Of a stretch of 64,000 nt of DNA, positions 25,166-38,294 are shown piece after piece; the stretch's first letter is position 1; each line of letters opens with the position of its first letter. Source of the stretch: Scleropages formosus (lineage: Eukaryota; Chordata; Actinopteri; Osteoglossiformes; Osteoglossidae); assembly GCF_900964775.1 (NCBI RefSeq), contig NC_041826.1, positions 19,180,112 to 19,244,111 of the forward strand, read 5' to 3'. Made by a program: the position numbers and the translations under genes. Under the pieces are notes generated by a model, which worked only from the letters and a program-made list of their open reading frames with translations, was not told the origin of the DNA and did not search any database.

Positions 25166-25399
25166 TTCCAAATAATAATGGTGTTCAGTAGGTCATCTGC
25201 TAACAAGGCTTGCTGTGTTTGGGGGTATTTTCAATGAAAAACACCTGACTGTATGGATGTATATCGCATGTGAGTGTGTGCACATGGGATACCTGCACAC
25301 TTACCTTTTTCACTTGCCTACTGTTGTCTGAAATCTGTAAAACTAAATGGTTGACAGCACTGCAGTTACACATCCTTCCTTACGCTCAAATTCTGATTA

Positions 25400-25590
25400 A
25401 ATTGGGAGAGCTGGTGCCTTCAGAGCCCCAGGTCACATGTTCAAATCCCATCTCCAGCTGTAGTACCCTTGAGCAAGGTATTTACCGTAAAATTGCTCTA
25501 GTAAAATTACCCAGATGTATAAATGCGTAAACAATTGTAAGTTGCTTTGGAGAAAAGCATCAGCTAAATGAATAAATGTAGAAACTTGTA
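25400..25590 (+). repeat. SINE (family C)
   Basis: Plus copy with TAGTACCCTTGAGCAAGGTA, then AAAATTGCTCTAGTAAAATT and the tail GGAGAAAAGCATCAGCTAAA followed by TGAATAAATGTA. Confidence 0.8.
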
Positions 25591-25999
25591 ATAATGGCCA
25601 GGAAGTATTTTAATTGCATGAGAGAGTATAATGATCCCAGCAAGCATGTAGCAAATTAAATCCGTGGATGACATGCAAATACTAGAAAGTGAGAGGTTGA
25701 GCAGCACCTCTCCGCAGAATCAAGCAACAAAAATACCTGTGGAGTGTTTTATATCCAGATTTGCTTTTTCATATCTCTTCGTTCAGCTGGATATTTTTTT
25801 TTTTTTTTTACTGAGATGAACCACTTTCTCTTGTCGCCAGTAAAGCAGCAGTTGGTTTAAGCAGGATACACAGACAACAGGAGAAAGGAGGCACCGGACG
25901 GGGACAGGAGGAACATTCCCAGCACAGACATTTACTCATCTCTTCCGTGGACCTTGACTGCACCTCCCTTGTTCTCTCCATATGTCAGTCAATGGCCAA

Positions 26000-26180
26000 A
26001 TACTTACATTTATCCATCTAGCTGACACTTTTTCCTAAAGCAACTTAGAGTCTTAAGCTACCTACAATTATTTGCGTATTTATACAGCTGGGTAATTCTG
26101 AAGTAGAGTAATTAAGGGTAGTAATAGTACAGCTGGAAGTAGGATTAGAACCTGCAACCTTTAGGTCCAAAGCTCCCCCT
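26000..26180 (-). repeat. SINE (family C), minus
   Basis: Minus copy beginning ACATTTATCCATCTAGCTGA and ending with the GAACCTGCAACCTTTAGGTC phrase. Confidence 0.75.
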
Positions 26181-26329
26181 AGAACAAAAACACTTTGGAG
26201 ATACTGCATCAAGAGATTGCATCAAAACTGGCTGAGGACCATAACCATAAAATATCAGGCTAAGATGGATAACTGCTTTCTCTCACTTGAGGATCAATAA
26301 TAAAATAATGTAACAGGGGCCTAACTGAG

Positions 26330-26515
26330 GCAGCTCACAGCATAGTGGTTACAGCTGCTGCTTCCAGCTGTAGTACTCTTGAGCAAGGTACTGACCCAAA
26401 ATTGCTCTAGTAAAATTACCCAGCTCTGTAAATGGGTAAATAACTAAGTAGCTTAACATTGTAAGTTACTTTGGAGAAAAGCATCAGCTAAATGAATAAA
26501 TGTAAATGTAAACAT
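26330..26515 (+). repeat. SINE (family C)
   Basis: Plus copy with TAGTACTCTTGAGCAAGGTA and the tail TTGGAGAAAAGCATCAGCTA followed by AATGAATAAATGTAAATG. It faces the copy at 26000-26180 in inverted orientation, about 150 bp away. Confidence 0.8.
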
Positions 26516-26566
26516 GGGCAAGTAAGAGTACTAAGAAAAAATTAACCTCTCCATAACACAGAAATA

Positions 26567-26892
26567 CAGGTGGTCCCTGATTTACGATGGTTCGACTGCC
26601 AATTTTTTCAACCTTATGATGGTGAGCTGGCGATAGACATTCAGTAGAAACTACTTAGAATTTTGAGTTTCGAGTTTTTTCCCGGGCAAGCGATACACGG
26701 TGCGATACTCTCTCGTGATGCTGGGCAGCGGCAGCGATCCGTATCTTCCATTCCATCACGCAGAGGTGTGTATTAGGTGTATTAAATGAATTTTCGACTT
26801 GCGATATTTTCGATTTATGATAGATTTCACGGAACGTAACCCCATCGTAAATCGGGGTTAGGGTTAGGGTTAGCCCTAACCCTAACCACCTG
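26567..26892. mobile_element. Tigger/pogo-like MITE with telomeric palindrome
   Basis: A 326-bp non-autonomous DNA transposon flanked by TA on both sides (26565-26566, 26893-26894). The left end is CAGGTGGTCCCTGATTTACG. The right end, reverse-complemented, starts CAGGTGG and then, after extra DNA, continues CCCCGATTTACGATGG. The extra DNA (26856-26887) is GGTTAGGGTTAGGG, then TTAG, then CCCTAACCCTAACC. The interior, for example CATTCAGTAGAAAC and CTCTCGTGATGCTGGGCAGC, resembles from memory Tigger-family sequence known from mammals. It encodes nothing. Confidence 0.75.
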
Positions 26893-27501
26893 TACATCAA
26901 AAAGTACTAGTGTTTAAAAGCTGTTAAATTAATTTCATATGTAGTAATTTAATTTTAAAAGTTTTCGCTCAGTTTCTGAAATAAGTATTCTGTGCTGCAT
27001 AATTTCCACATGTAGCGCAACACTCGCTCCTGTTGGTATTAGTAATGAGAACGGCCCTCTTTCACAGCTCGTGTTTGCGTGCTGTAGTCCTCCAGTGAAA
27101 CGGGAGGGAGACAATGAACCAGGTGCATTTCACAAAATTTCAGTCAGTCTTTGTGCATGTTCAGTGAGGCATATCCTTGATTATAATCTAGGAACAACTA
27201 TGCAAATATTAAATAGATAATAAAATATAAATAATTACATGGAAAAACTGTTTATTTCAGTTTGAAAATGTACATTTCTACAAATTACACATATAACACG
27301 TACACATTTGTGGGTGACGACACTTCTGCTCCATCTTTCATTTCATAATTTCCTTTTGTTGTGTGTTTGCCAGCAGGTGTAGGCTATTTGAAAAAAATGC
27401 CAGAAAACGGAAAACAAATGAATTCACAAAAACCCCTATAAATAATCAGGAAGGAATTTGGAAAACTGAAACTTGAAAACATAGCAACAAAAACGGAAAT
27501 A

Positions 27502-28580
27502 CACTGTAGGCCCGATTTATCGCGACTCGACACGACGCGGGATCGAAAATAATGCAGTCAAAGCTTGGACCCCAAATTTTTCCAAAAGTCCAAAGGTAAA
27601 GTTATGCAGTTTAGCGATTATTACCCCACCGGCGACCTACGATGAAAAAACGTTGGCATTTTGTGAAAAACCTTTCGAACGATGCCTAGTAGATCTATGT
27701 TGTTTCTGTCACTCATGTTGTAAAGTGTTTTATTTCCACAATCTTTTGGTGTAACTTTGCTCTCTTGCTCCAGCAGTATGGCTTTAAACTGCTCACATGT
27801 TGGGAGACTAATTTTCATCGACTGTATGGACTCTGAAGAACGGATTCACACCGATGACGAGTGTCCGACAGATGAACGTTTAGGGGATGAGACCATTGCA
27901 GCAAATACATTAAGTCTTCAAGTTCCAACTGAAGTTCATGATAGCAGTGATGAAGATGATGCTCCACCTCCTCCACCACCTAAAGTGACTGAGGCTCCAG
28001 CAGCCAAGGCCGCCGCACTTCAATGGCAAGAGTCTGAAAATATAGACAGGAGCGACACCCTACATCTGAAGTCCATCATTGAAATCGCCAAAACGAAGAA
28101 ACATGAGAGAACCAAACCGTCCACCCTAGACTCTTTTTTTTTCTTTACTCGCTGCAACGTGATCAGTAAGCTTACTTCATATATTCGTATAAAACAACTT
28201 TGTAAAATCCTGTTTAGTTCTTTCCACGATATCAACATCAGTCTATTTCTGTTGTAAATTTCTGTAATTATACAATTTGTGAGGAAGTGCATTTAATGTT
28301 ACAGAACTTATCACATTGGTTCATTACATTGTGGTTCATCAATAACAACAAGAATTGTTGAACTGCACTTTATTCAGTGTTATTAGTAATTACGAAATAT
28401 GGACGCATGGCTTATTTTTGCTCAAACACGTGTGCGGACGGTTGCTTCTACTAACGTTAACCTTCTCTCAGCAACAAAACGAGAGTTAAATTTTCCTCGA
28501 CCTTCGCTACGACGCGGACTCGCTTTAACGCGGCATGAAAGTTTGGACCCCGCCGTCCGCGTTAAATCAGCTCTACAGTG
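27502..28580 (+). mobile_element. Tigger/pogo-like DNA transposon remnant
   Basis: A 1079-bp element between TA dinucleotides (27500-27501, 28581-28582). The imperfect inverted ends are CACTGTAGGCCCGATTTATC on the left and CACTGTAGAGCTGATTTAAC read inward from the right. The plus strand keeps a frame (roughly 27780-28150) for an acidic, proline-rich protein tail: SEERIHTDDECPTDER, DSSDEDDAPPPPPP, WQESENIDRSDT and HERTKPSTLDSFF. This resembles the C-terminal tail of Tigger/pogo transposases. The CENP-B-type DNA-binding and DDE domains are absent, so it is an internally deleted, non-autonomous copy. Confidence 0.7.
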
Positions 28581-28901
28581 TATCAGTTCATTATTAGGTC
28601 GTAAAGCTTAATCATAACTCATTCATAAAGCATGTACTTATCATTTGAATAAATCTATAAAGGTGCTAGTATAACTGCGGCCTAACCCGGTAAAAGTTAC
28701 CCACATTCCACCATGTGGTATACAAAAAAAAGAGAAAAACAGGAACGCTTTGGTTGTGTCATCAATTCTAGAGGAGAAGTGCATGATGCCGGTTTGAGGC
28801 TCTCTGCACTAACAGCACTCACCGCATCTACCCAAGTCCAGGCAATAAAGAGAGACACGGAGAGGGAGGGTAAGAGGAGGAAGGAAGGGTCCGGAAGGTT
28901 A

Positions 28902-31900
28902 CTACGGCCAAGGCTTCTGTGGGGTGTCTTGCGGGCTGCTATGGTAGTCCGGTTTTCCATAGGCAGAGGGGACTTGCGGCAGGTGATGGGGCTCAGTGGC
29001 CTGCGCTGGGAGGTGCAGGTAGACCGGTGCAGTAGGTGTAGGCACCCGCTGCAGTACCATGTGCGGGTACACCTGGCTCTCCGTGCAGTACAGCCCTGGG
29101 AGGGGGGTCTTGAGCAGGCTCTCCTGGCTCCTGAGAACGAGGCATCGACTACATCACAGCAAGAACTTCCTCCACACCGCAATGATCATCTCACAAACTG
29201 CAGTGGTTAAAAGCACTTGTGCGACCAACGAGCTGCTTGTGCTGACTGCTAAGAAAACAAGAAACAAATTTTATAACAGCAGCAATTCAACTCTGATCTG
29301 CTAAACAAACAAATGTAAATGAGTTTTCAGGACAAGCACAACATTGCGTATCTCCCATGATCGGAGTGAACAGTACATCACCTACATCCCCTTCCTTCCA
29401 TCATGGCCAGTGAGATGCAGTGGAGATAAGACTACCTCTGATATCCACGGTTCTCGAAGCCGTTGAGCCCCCCCATGTAGAGAGGGCTGCTGGATGGGGG
29501 CCGGTGGTCCAATTTGTGCGACACATGGAATACTTTGGGCGGGGGGAAGGCATCCCAGTCTCCCTCTTCCCGCTCCAGCCAGCACTCACCCCTCCGTGAC
29601 GTGGATCGCTTCTTCACCCTTTTCCTGTGGACCGACAGCAGAAACGCTCAGGGGGAAACTCTGCAAGGATGCAGACGGCATCGTTCCTCCAGTTCGCCCC
29701 CCGTAGCTATAAGCACGTTATTAGATGGACCAATAAACTATTTGTGGGACTGAGCTCTGCTGACTGGATGGGAAGTATGGAATTATCAGAACCTTTTTTT
29801 TTTTTTTAAACACAAGCGCACATTAGAAAGGATCGCTCCTCAGGATGTCCGAATCAAACTCGGTGCCAACGGGCTGAGCGGAAGAACGCTAATTTACTGT
29901 GTGACAACAAGGGTCAAAGCATGTTGCCCGTTATAAATTTACTCCAACCTTATAAGTCGCACTGTGCTGCATGTACCGCCCATGGAAGCACGGGATGGAG
30001 AGAATATGGAAAAAACATCATGAAGAGATGATGATCAATGAACGATCGCTCTGGTTTCTCCAGTGTACTTCACCTCCTCAGAGCGAAGGGAGAAGAGAAC
30101 AGGTCCGTTACGAGATAAGGAGGATCAGTAAAAAGCATCCAACCTGATCGGTGCAACGAGTCTCACGTATTTCTTTTTCAGGTACTTCAGGATATTAACA
30201 GTCAGTGTGCTTTTAGTTTTATTTTAAATTGATCATTTTCTCAATGGTGCCCATGTTCCTCTGACTATGAAGGTACATTTACTCATGTAGTTGATGCTTT
30301 TCTCTAAAGTGACTTATGATGTTAGGTAATGATTATTACAAGCTTACAGTTATTTACCCACTTATACAGCAGGGTAACTTTACTAGAATAGTTCAGGGTA
30401 AATACCTTACTGAAGGGTACTATAGCCAACAATGGGGATTAAACCTGCAACCTTTTGGGCCAAAGGCAACATCTCTAATCACTGCACCACCATCTGTCCC
30501 CTACCCTTCGCTCAAAGATCCACTGTTCCATCTGCGAATGATAAGTGTGTTAAATGTTGTTAAAGTCCAGACTCGTAACGGCCCATCCCGTCTTTGCACT
30601 TTCTGCTTATTTTTATTATTTCTGGAAAATTCCACCTACTACAGCCCATGCTTTTCAGTACTCTGATCGCCTTTCCTTCTTGTCCACAGACTCATGCTAT
30701 GACCGGATAAGTTTCCCCATCACAAGACGCCCTTTCCACCAAAACACACGGGCTGCTCATGCGACGCAGCGCAGAAGAGATTTCCATGTTTGAGCCACAG
30801 GTGACGTACCCGCGGCGGTGCTACGTTTTGCATGTATGTTGCAAAGCTTTTGCATTCAGGTGTTCTGACTTTTTTGGCCCACTATTTGCATGCACACACC
30901 TTTGCCCACCATTCTCCTATAAATACCGTCATACTGCAGCTATCTGAACGTGCTACTGTCTGCACACGCCGTCACATACTCACCCTACTGCATTCAAATA
31001 AGCGCATGTGGACAAATAAACGAATTCACATTTAAGCACTGAATGTTTGTCTGTTTGCTTTTTTGCCCCGGTACTGAGAGTTCAGTGCTCCGTGAAACGT
31101 GGAACAGATTGTGCCGTGCACTTTAATTTGCGGGCGGAAAAGACGCACGGGATTGCACCCGGCGCAGTGTCCCGCTCATCCAGCAGTGCCACAGCAAGTG
31201 GACTAACGTGAACCCTGAGCTCGCGCTGATCCTCTAATCCCGCAGCTAGAAAGACGTAAGTATAATTGGTGCAACGTCTGCAAAAAAAAAAAAAAAAAAA
31301 AAAAAAACACTGACCAAAGTGACAATGTAATTGTTTTACACGTATATGAGGACATGTTTTACTCGCCTTGTGGCAATACTTTCCTCAGAAATTATTAGGA
31401 AAGCCTTGAACCAGCCACTACCCCTGCATTGTATGTAAATGTTTGTGCACCTTAAAAAAAAAAAAATTGTAGGAAGGTGATCAGGATTTATCTATCCTGT
31501 GTTTAATGCACCTGCTTGAGCGATGAACATCGGTGCATCACGTGGAAAGTAACAAACTAGGTTTACTTAAGAATCGCATGCCTGCAACTATGTCGCTTTC
31601 TCCTAATGTCATGTAGAAATTGTATTTTTGCTGAGATGTATGTTGCGTAGGGGGTGCGGTGGTGAAGTGGGTTGGCCCGCATCCTGCTCTCTGGTGGGTC
31701 TGGGGTTCGAGTCCCACTTGGGGTGCCTTGCGATGGACTGGTGTCCCGTCCTGGGTGTGTCCCTTCCCCCTCCGGCCTTGCGCCCTGTGTTGCCGGGTTA
31801 GGCTCTGGCTCCCTCTGACCCCATATGGGAAAAGCGGTTCAGGAAATGTGTGTATGTCACTTTGGAGAAAAGCGTCTGCTAAATCTAAAAATGGACTTTG

Positions 31901-34900
31901 AAAGGAAGTTCCTATAAATAACCGTGCAACTTTTGATGGGGGGAAAAACAACAAAAAGTGAAATATGGTATTAATTTTTAATTACATTGGCAAGGTCAGA
32001 TTAGTAACAGCTGGGCCAACGCTGTCAAGCCGAACAGTACTCTTCGTACATAGTGACCACTACGAGAGTATGGAACAGCTGTACCAACGCCTTCTTCTAC
32101 ACATGTCTACAGATAATGAATGAAAGATCACACAAACCCGCTTTTGTGTGGGTCTCCTCCTTTTTGGGCGGTGACGCTAAACTGACCGTGTGTTGCCACC
32201 CTGAGATGGACCGACACACCATCCAGGGTGTTCCCTGACTAGCCTCGTACCCTCAGCTTCCGAAATATTCCCCGGACCGCCGTGAGCCGGACTTGGAGAA
32301 GAGTTTCCGACAGCGAGCGATGGAGTGGAATGCATGTTTTTCAAAGCTTAAATAAAGTGCATTCCACTAATCTAGTATTGTAATAATTTTAATACAGCTC
32401 CCCATGTTAATCCCAAATAGCAAATCTCATCTATATTAAATTCAAAAGTCACATGTGTTCTCCCTGCTTTGCCTAGTTTGAACTGGCAAACCTGTCCACA
32501 AGGGTTGCTCAGCATTATATCACCCCCTCAACCACAAGAAATAATGTTCACTTTCTCTTTCCGCTATTTTCATTGTGATCATTATGATGAGACACGAAAT
32601 CTAACTAGAAATAAAACGCACTGAGCGGAAAATGGTGACACAAATAGGTATTTTTGGTGAAGCAGTTCAGGTTAAGTGTCCGCAGCAAGTGCAGAACAGA
32701 GGTCCCCCTTTCTGCAACTTGCGCTGGAATTATTTTTTTGACCTCTTCTTTAACCACAATTATTTGCTGCCTTCTTTGGCACGCCTCTTTCTCTAAACAG
32801 CTTTAAAGTTCCTATTTAGTTTTTACTGAAATGAGAAAAAAAAAAGAAAAAGACTGAAGCTGTTCAGCGTAACTATCTTGGCTCAAAAGCTACACGTGCG
32901 GTACCGTGGTGTCCTAGAGGATTTCACCCTGCCGCCCCAGCGTGTGCGCAGTGGTGACGGCCGCCGCCGTACACTCTGAAGGTCCCTGGCTGAAAGCCTG
33001 CTCCTGCTGCAGTACCCTTCAACGCCCTTTTTATTCCAAGGTCCACTAATAAGAGGATCCTTCTGTATGAGTCTATAAATATAAGTGTATCAGCTAATGA
33101 CCAAAAAAAAACCCTTTAAATCGCTTCTGTTGCCCCCGCACCGATGTTTGTTCCTGTACCCAAATTTGCCTCCCCCGTACCTGTGCCTGCTGTCCCGCCG
33201 ATGCTCCCTCTCCTTTCCCACACGTTCCTGCAGACAGCAGATGATGAAGGAGGCAGACATGGCAAAGATGATGACTCCGCTGACCACAGACACCAGTACA
33301 GCCACCCGCAGGCCCTTGTCCTCTGGCCTGGGGATGGCTGAGGGAGTGAGTGGCATTGGAGCAAAGGGGAGGGGGGGCAGTGAGAGAGTTTGCATTGGTT
33401 ACTCACTTTATTGATTCTCAAACCAGACATTTGCATCTGAAATGACTCTCATAACCTTACAACCTTAAACAAAACCACTGTGAAAGAATAACACTCCATC
33501 CATCATATTCCAAGTCCAACATATTCCAACATGTCACATTTATTTGGACATAAATATGGACTTATATTTTGGAATGCCTGATGGTATAATACAATGCTGT
33601 AACGGCACCCATGTACAGTAATTCTGAAATTGGCTATAATTTGTCCTCCTTGTATGCTAAAAATTTCTTATGGTCACCACCTCAACATGGAAAGGTTACC
33701 ATTCAACCGCTATGACATGACAGCATGTTTGTGTGACACCCCCCACTCTGCTTTTCCCCAAGCTGAATATAGAGAGTGACCCCTGTCCCCCCCATGGTTG
33801 ATACAGGCTTCAGTCACTGGCCAGCTGAGCAAGTGGGTGGCACAGTGGCACAGTGGGTAGCGCTGCTGTCTCACAATGCCTCGGTGGTGTGAGAGGATGT
33901 GGGTTTGATCCTTGCTCAGTGTGTGTGGAATTTGCATGTTCTTCCTGTGTCTGTGTGGGTTTCCTTTGGGTGCTCTGGTTTCCTCCCACACTCCAAAGAC
34001 ATGCTGTTCAGGTTCACCCATGGTGGGTGAGTGACAGAGAGAGTGTGTTCTGCTGATGAGTGCTCCACACGGGGGGGGGGTGGATTACTGGTGACCAGCA
34101 CAGCTCTCCTGTGCTTCTTACCTTCACACACGGGGAGGTAGTTGCTCCACTGAGGCTCACCTTCCCGAAGGATGCAGGTGATCTTCTCGCTGCCTACCAG
34201 CTGGTAACCTTCCCGGCACCAGAAGGCCAGGACGGAGCCCAGGGACACCCCTGAGCCCGACTCCACGTAGAAGGAGCCGCGCCGGGGAGGAAGCAGAGGG
34301 ATGCAGCTCAGGCCTGCAGACACAGATGGAGGATCAGAAAGAAGTCACGCTTTTTTCTCGTCGGAGAGCCTGAACAGAGGCTTGGCGGGATTAGAAACTC
34401 TGCCGCAACCATCACTCGTAAGAGGATGAGCACGAGCGAATCTTCCGTCTTGATTGCATGACATCATCGGATAAGTGGTTTTCCTTCGCTCTTCTTCTCT
34501 CGCTCTTTCTCGCTCTCTTGCACGTTACAGGAACACCAGGACGCTGTCAAAGACAGAGGCACCTTCACGTGCTGCGTCTCCTTTTGGAAAGGATGCAGAT
34601 TTATGATGCGGCAAGGAAAAAAAAAAAAAAACAAAAGCATCAACACAGAGCTGTACTTTCACTGAGAGGGAATTTCTCTTTCTCTTTTCTGCTTTGCATT
34701 CTGGTGCATTAAGGTTCTTCTGGGCTGAAATCAGTTCTGGTATCGACAAAGAGCCCCGTTTCATCGCCCGTGCAACTGTTCTCTACATCACCCCATGGAG
34801 AAACCGTTTTTGGCCCACATTTTTGGCTGAACCTCTACCGCGCCTCACCGTCGGTGCTGCCCAGACAGATGTTTACCCCCAAGCAAACGTACCTACCCCC

Positions 34901-35686
34901 ATCTCTCAACCCCTGCCCTGGGGTGCATCTCATCATCATTGCCTGCGGGATTTGTGTTCATCACGCGGCCGTCTTTCTCTCGCTCTCTGCCTCGTCCGTC
35001 CTTGCGGCTTCAGACATCCTGTTACATTGTCAGGCTCCGTTTGCTTACCGGACCCTCGTACCCAAAGCGACACGCAACCATGACCGTTTATGCCATTTTT
35101 AGCCGTACGCAGGGCAGTTAGGGAAGCAGTTCAAGTCAAAGACCTTTTCTCGGGAGTTATCAAACAACTGGAGATTTGTAAGTGCAGAGAGTGTATTGTT
35201 TTATGTGAGTCCAGAGATGTGCACTGGCCGTGTCATGGTGTCCAAGACAAATTTCCCTGGAAAGGGACAATAAAGTATATTCTATTCTATCCTATTCTAT
35301 TCTATTCTATTCAAAACGTGGCTGTTGGTAAACAATTCAAATCCAAAAGTGATACAGGTTTTGAGCTGTTGTGCTTGTTATGAATGTCCTTCTTCAAGAT
35401 TCAAGAGTTTATTGTCATATGTACAGTAAACAATCTGTTACACCATACAATAAAATTCTTACTCTGAATCCTCCCAGCAGCTTATGACATAAATTATAAA
35501 GACATAAGGAAAAAAACACTCAAGACATAAATTACAAATTTACAAAATAAAATAACTATTAGTGCAAAAGCAAGAGACAGAATTATGTACATGTATAAAG
35601 TGTACAGTGCACAATGTAAACATGGAAGACATGCATGTGCAACGCTCTGCAGAGGTAGATTGGGTTCGTATTGTTATTCGCATTTG

Positions 35687-35729
<43 letters not shown>

Positions 35730-38254
35730 AGAGGTAGTCTGTAGTCTCTGATGTTATTTGCATTGTGCTATTAACTTGTACTATTAACTTTAATATTTAT
35801 ACATTTGTAATTTATTATAAGCTTTGCCAGTCGCTTGGATATCGGCACGTGATTAAAATTTCTCTACATTATCCATGCACAGTAAATATTTTTATTTATA
35901 CTGTATTATCCATGTGGGGGGTGCAGTGGCACAGTGGGTTTGGCCAGGTCCTGCTCTCCAGTGGGTCTGGGGTTCAAGTCCTGCTTGGGGAGCCTTGCAA
36001 TGGACTGGCGTCCTGCCCCGGGTGTGTCCCCTCCCCCTCCGGCCTTTTGCCCCGTGTTGCCGGGTTAGGCTCCGGCTCCCCGTGACCCCGTACGGGACGA
36101 GCGGTTCAGACAGCGTGTGTGTATTATCCACACACAGTAATCATTTTCAGAGACACAAATTCAATACTGTGTGAATATTAAGGCTGCAATAACGTACTTT
36201 TGAGAGCTGCTCTCTCGGTGTGCGGTTCCCGGCGCGAGTCTGGCCTGTTCATTCAAGCAGCCTCACCGGCGGTTAAGTACTGTCGAAAGAACTTGGGCGG
36301 CATAAAGAAAGCTGACTCAACAATACAACAACCATCTCTTTCTTCTCCTATTCTCTCTCTATCTCCCCCTCTTACCCGCGAGGCGCCTGCCAGCAAGGCT
36401 CTCAGAATAGAGCGTGATTAAAAAAAGATTAGGCCGTCAGTTAAAGATTTATCCCAGCGGAAACCTTCGCCGCTGGCCGAGAAGCTGATGCGGACGGACA
36501 GCCGAGGCGGTGCTCGGAGATGTTATTGCCCCTCTCACGTGACCCACAGCCTCCTCGCATTAATTACCCTGCTCTGTGGCAAACTCGGCAGCTGGTAATG
36601 AACTTGAGGTGCTCCAAACGCTTGCGATCACAGCAGGGTAAAATAGCAGCATTTCTCCCGCCCGCTGCATCGGTAGACCCTCACTTCAATAAATTCTGCA
36701 GGATCAAACACGGTACGTCCTAGAAAAAGGGCACAAAACACCGAATGCGATGCCAGCTGCTGGTTATCCTGTAATCAAAATCTTCAGATGCGTTCGGGGG
36801 GCAGTTTTTGGTCTGTTTCCCCCTTACACACTTGGATGTCAGCTCAGCGACTCTTCCCAGCGGACACCCTGAGTCGGTCACCATCTACCTCCTTCCGTGT
36901 GCCACGCCAAGGCTGCAAGGTGACAGCTATTACGGTCCCCACCTGTCACAGCTCTGCGACATCGGAGATGAAGTAATCCCCTTAACCCCGAACGTTCCCA
37001 GGGTCGGCAGCGTGCGACAGGACAGGACTGAGATGGCCGGTTACCTGCTGTTCCGCTTTCTCCCCAACGCAGTTTAATTAATATTGCTCCTAGAATTCTG
37101 GTTACTTTAACCGAGCACAAAGTGCATAATCCATGTATTCCACGTAAATATATGAAACTTTGAGCCACAGAGGAGGCCTTATGCATGTAAATCTAACTGA
37201 CAAGAGCACCAAACACAGGTAAATATTTGCAACATGTAAAAAAACTTGAAGAGCGGACCAGAAGAGTGCTGTTTCACGTCTGGAAACTTAATGCCGGTGC
37301 TAAGATGAGGCCGGAGTTGGGGCTTCTGAGGGTACCTGCCTTTGAGAACAAAGTTCCCATTGTTTCCGCCAAAGCATAGGAATTAGGACAGGTCCTTTGT
37401 CTCGTGTCCTCTGCCGGTACCCGGCAATTAAAATCTTTCACATGCGAACCTAGAACTTGGAGAGTTTCAACTGACCTTTCCTAAATAAATTCATTACTGA
37501 TATAAGATCACTTTCAAAGGGCTTTCACCTGTGCACAAACATGTGGTCACAAGAGCCAGCAGCTCAAAACTGTATTTTTGAGAAAAAAAAATCAAAGTGC
37601 AGCTCTCCTACGAAACACCTTGTAATTGCGGGGTTCTAAACAACAGCTCTGCAATGGACTGGCATCCTGTCCAGGGTGCACCATCCAACCAGCCTTGCGC
37701 TCAACGATTCCAGGATAGGCTCTGGACCACTGCGACCCGAACCAAGACAAGCGGTAAGTGAAAATGAATGAATTAATTAATGAGTAAGTGAGAGTTTTTT
37801 TTAGATATAATTCATTGACACAACAAGATGTCGCAGAGAGCAGCCAGTAGGACATTTCTGCAGGACAGACACACTGAAGACCAAACAAGAGGGATATGGT
37901 ATCTCACTAGTTCACAGGAAGGACTTTGTAATTAAGCAAACAAAAACTTGTTGCAAATCTATTACACTAACAGTTTCTATGCTGTAACCTCAGCTAAAGG
38001 GTTTAATGAGTAACTGTGCAAAAAAGAGGAATTTATATTTGGGATTTCAATACTAAGGGGGGCACAGCGGTGCAGCGGGCTTGGCTGGGTCCCCCTCTCT
38101 GGCAGGTCTGGGGTTCGAGTCCAGCATTGGGTGCCTTGTGACGGATTGGCGTCCCGTCCTGGGTGTGTCCCCTCCCCCTCCAGCCTCGCGCCCTGTGTTG
38201 CAGGGTTAGGCTCTGGCTCGCCGCAACCCCACCTGGGACAAGCAGCTTCAGACA

Positions 38255-38294
<40 letters not shown>

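Noticed and set aside
36788-37077. Short plus-strand frames in susd3 intron 1
   Set aside because: Two overlapping frames of 62 and 89 codons with no splice context or recognisable motif.
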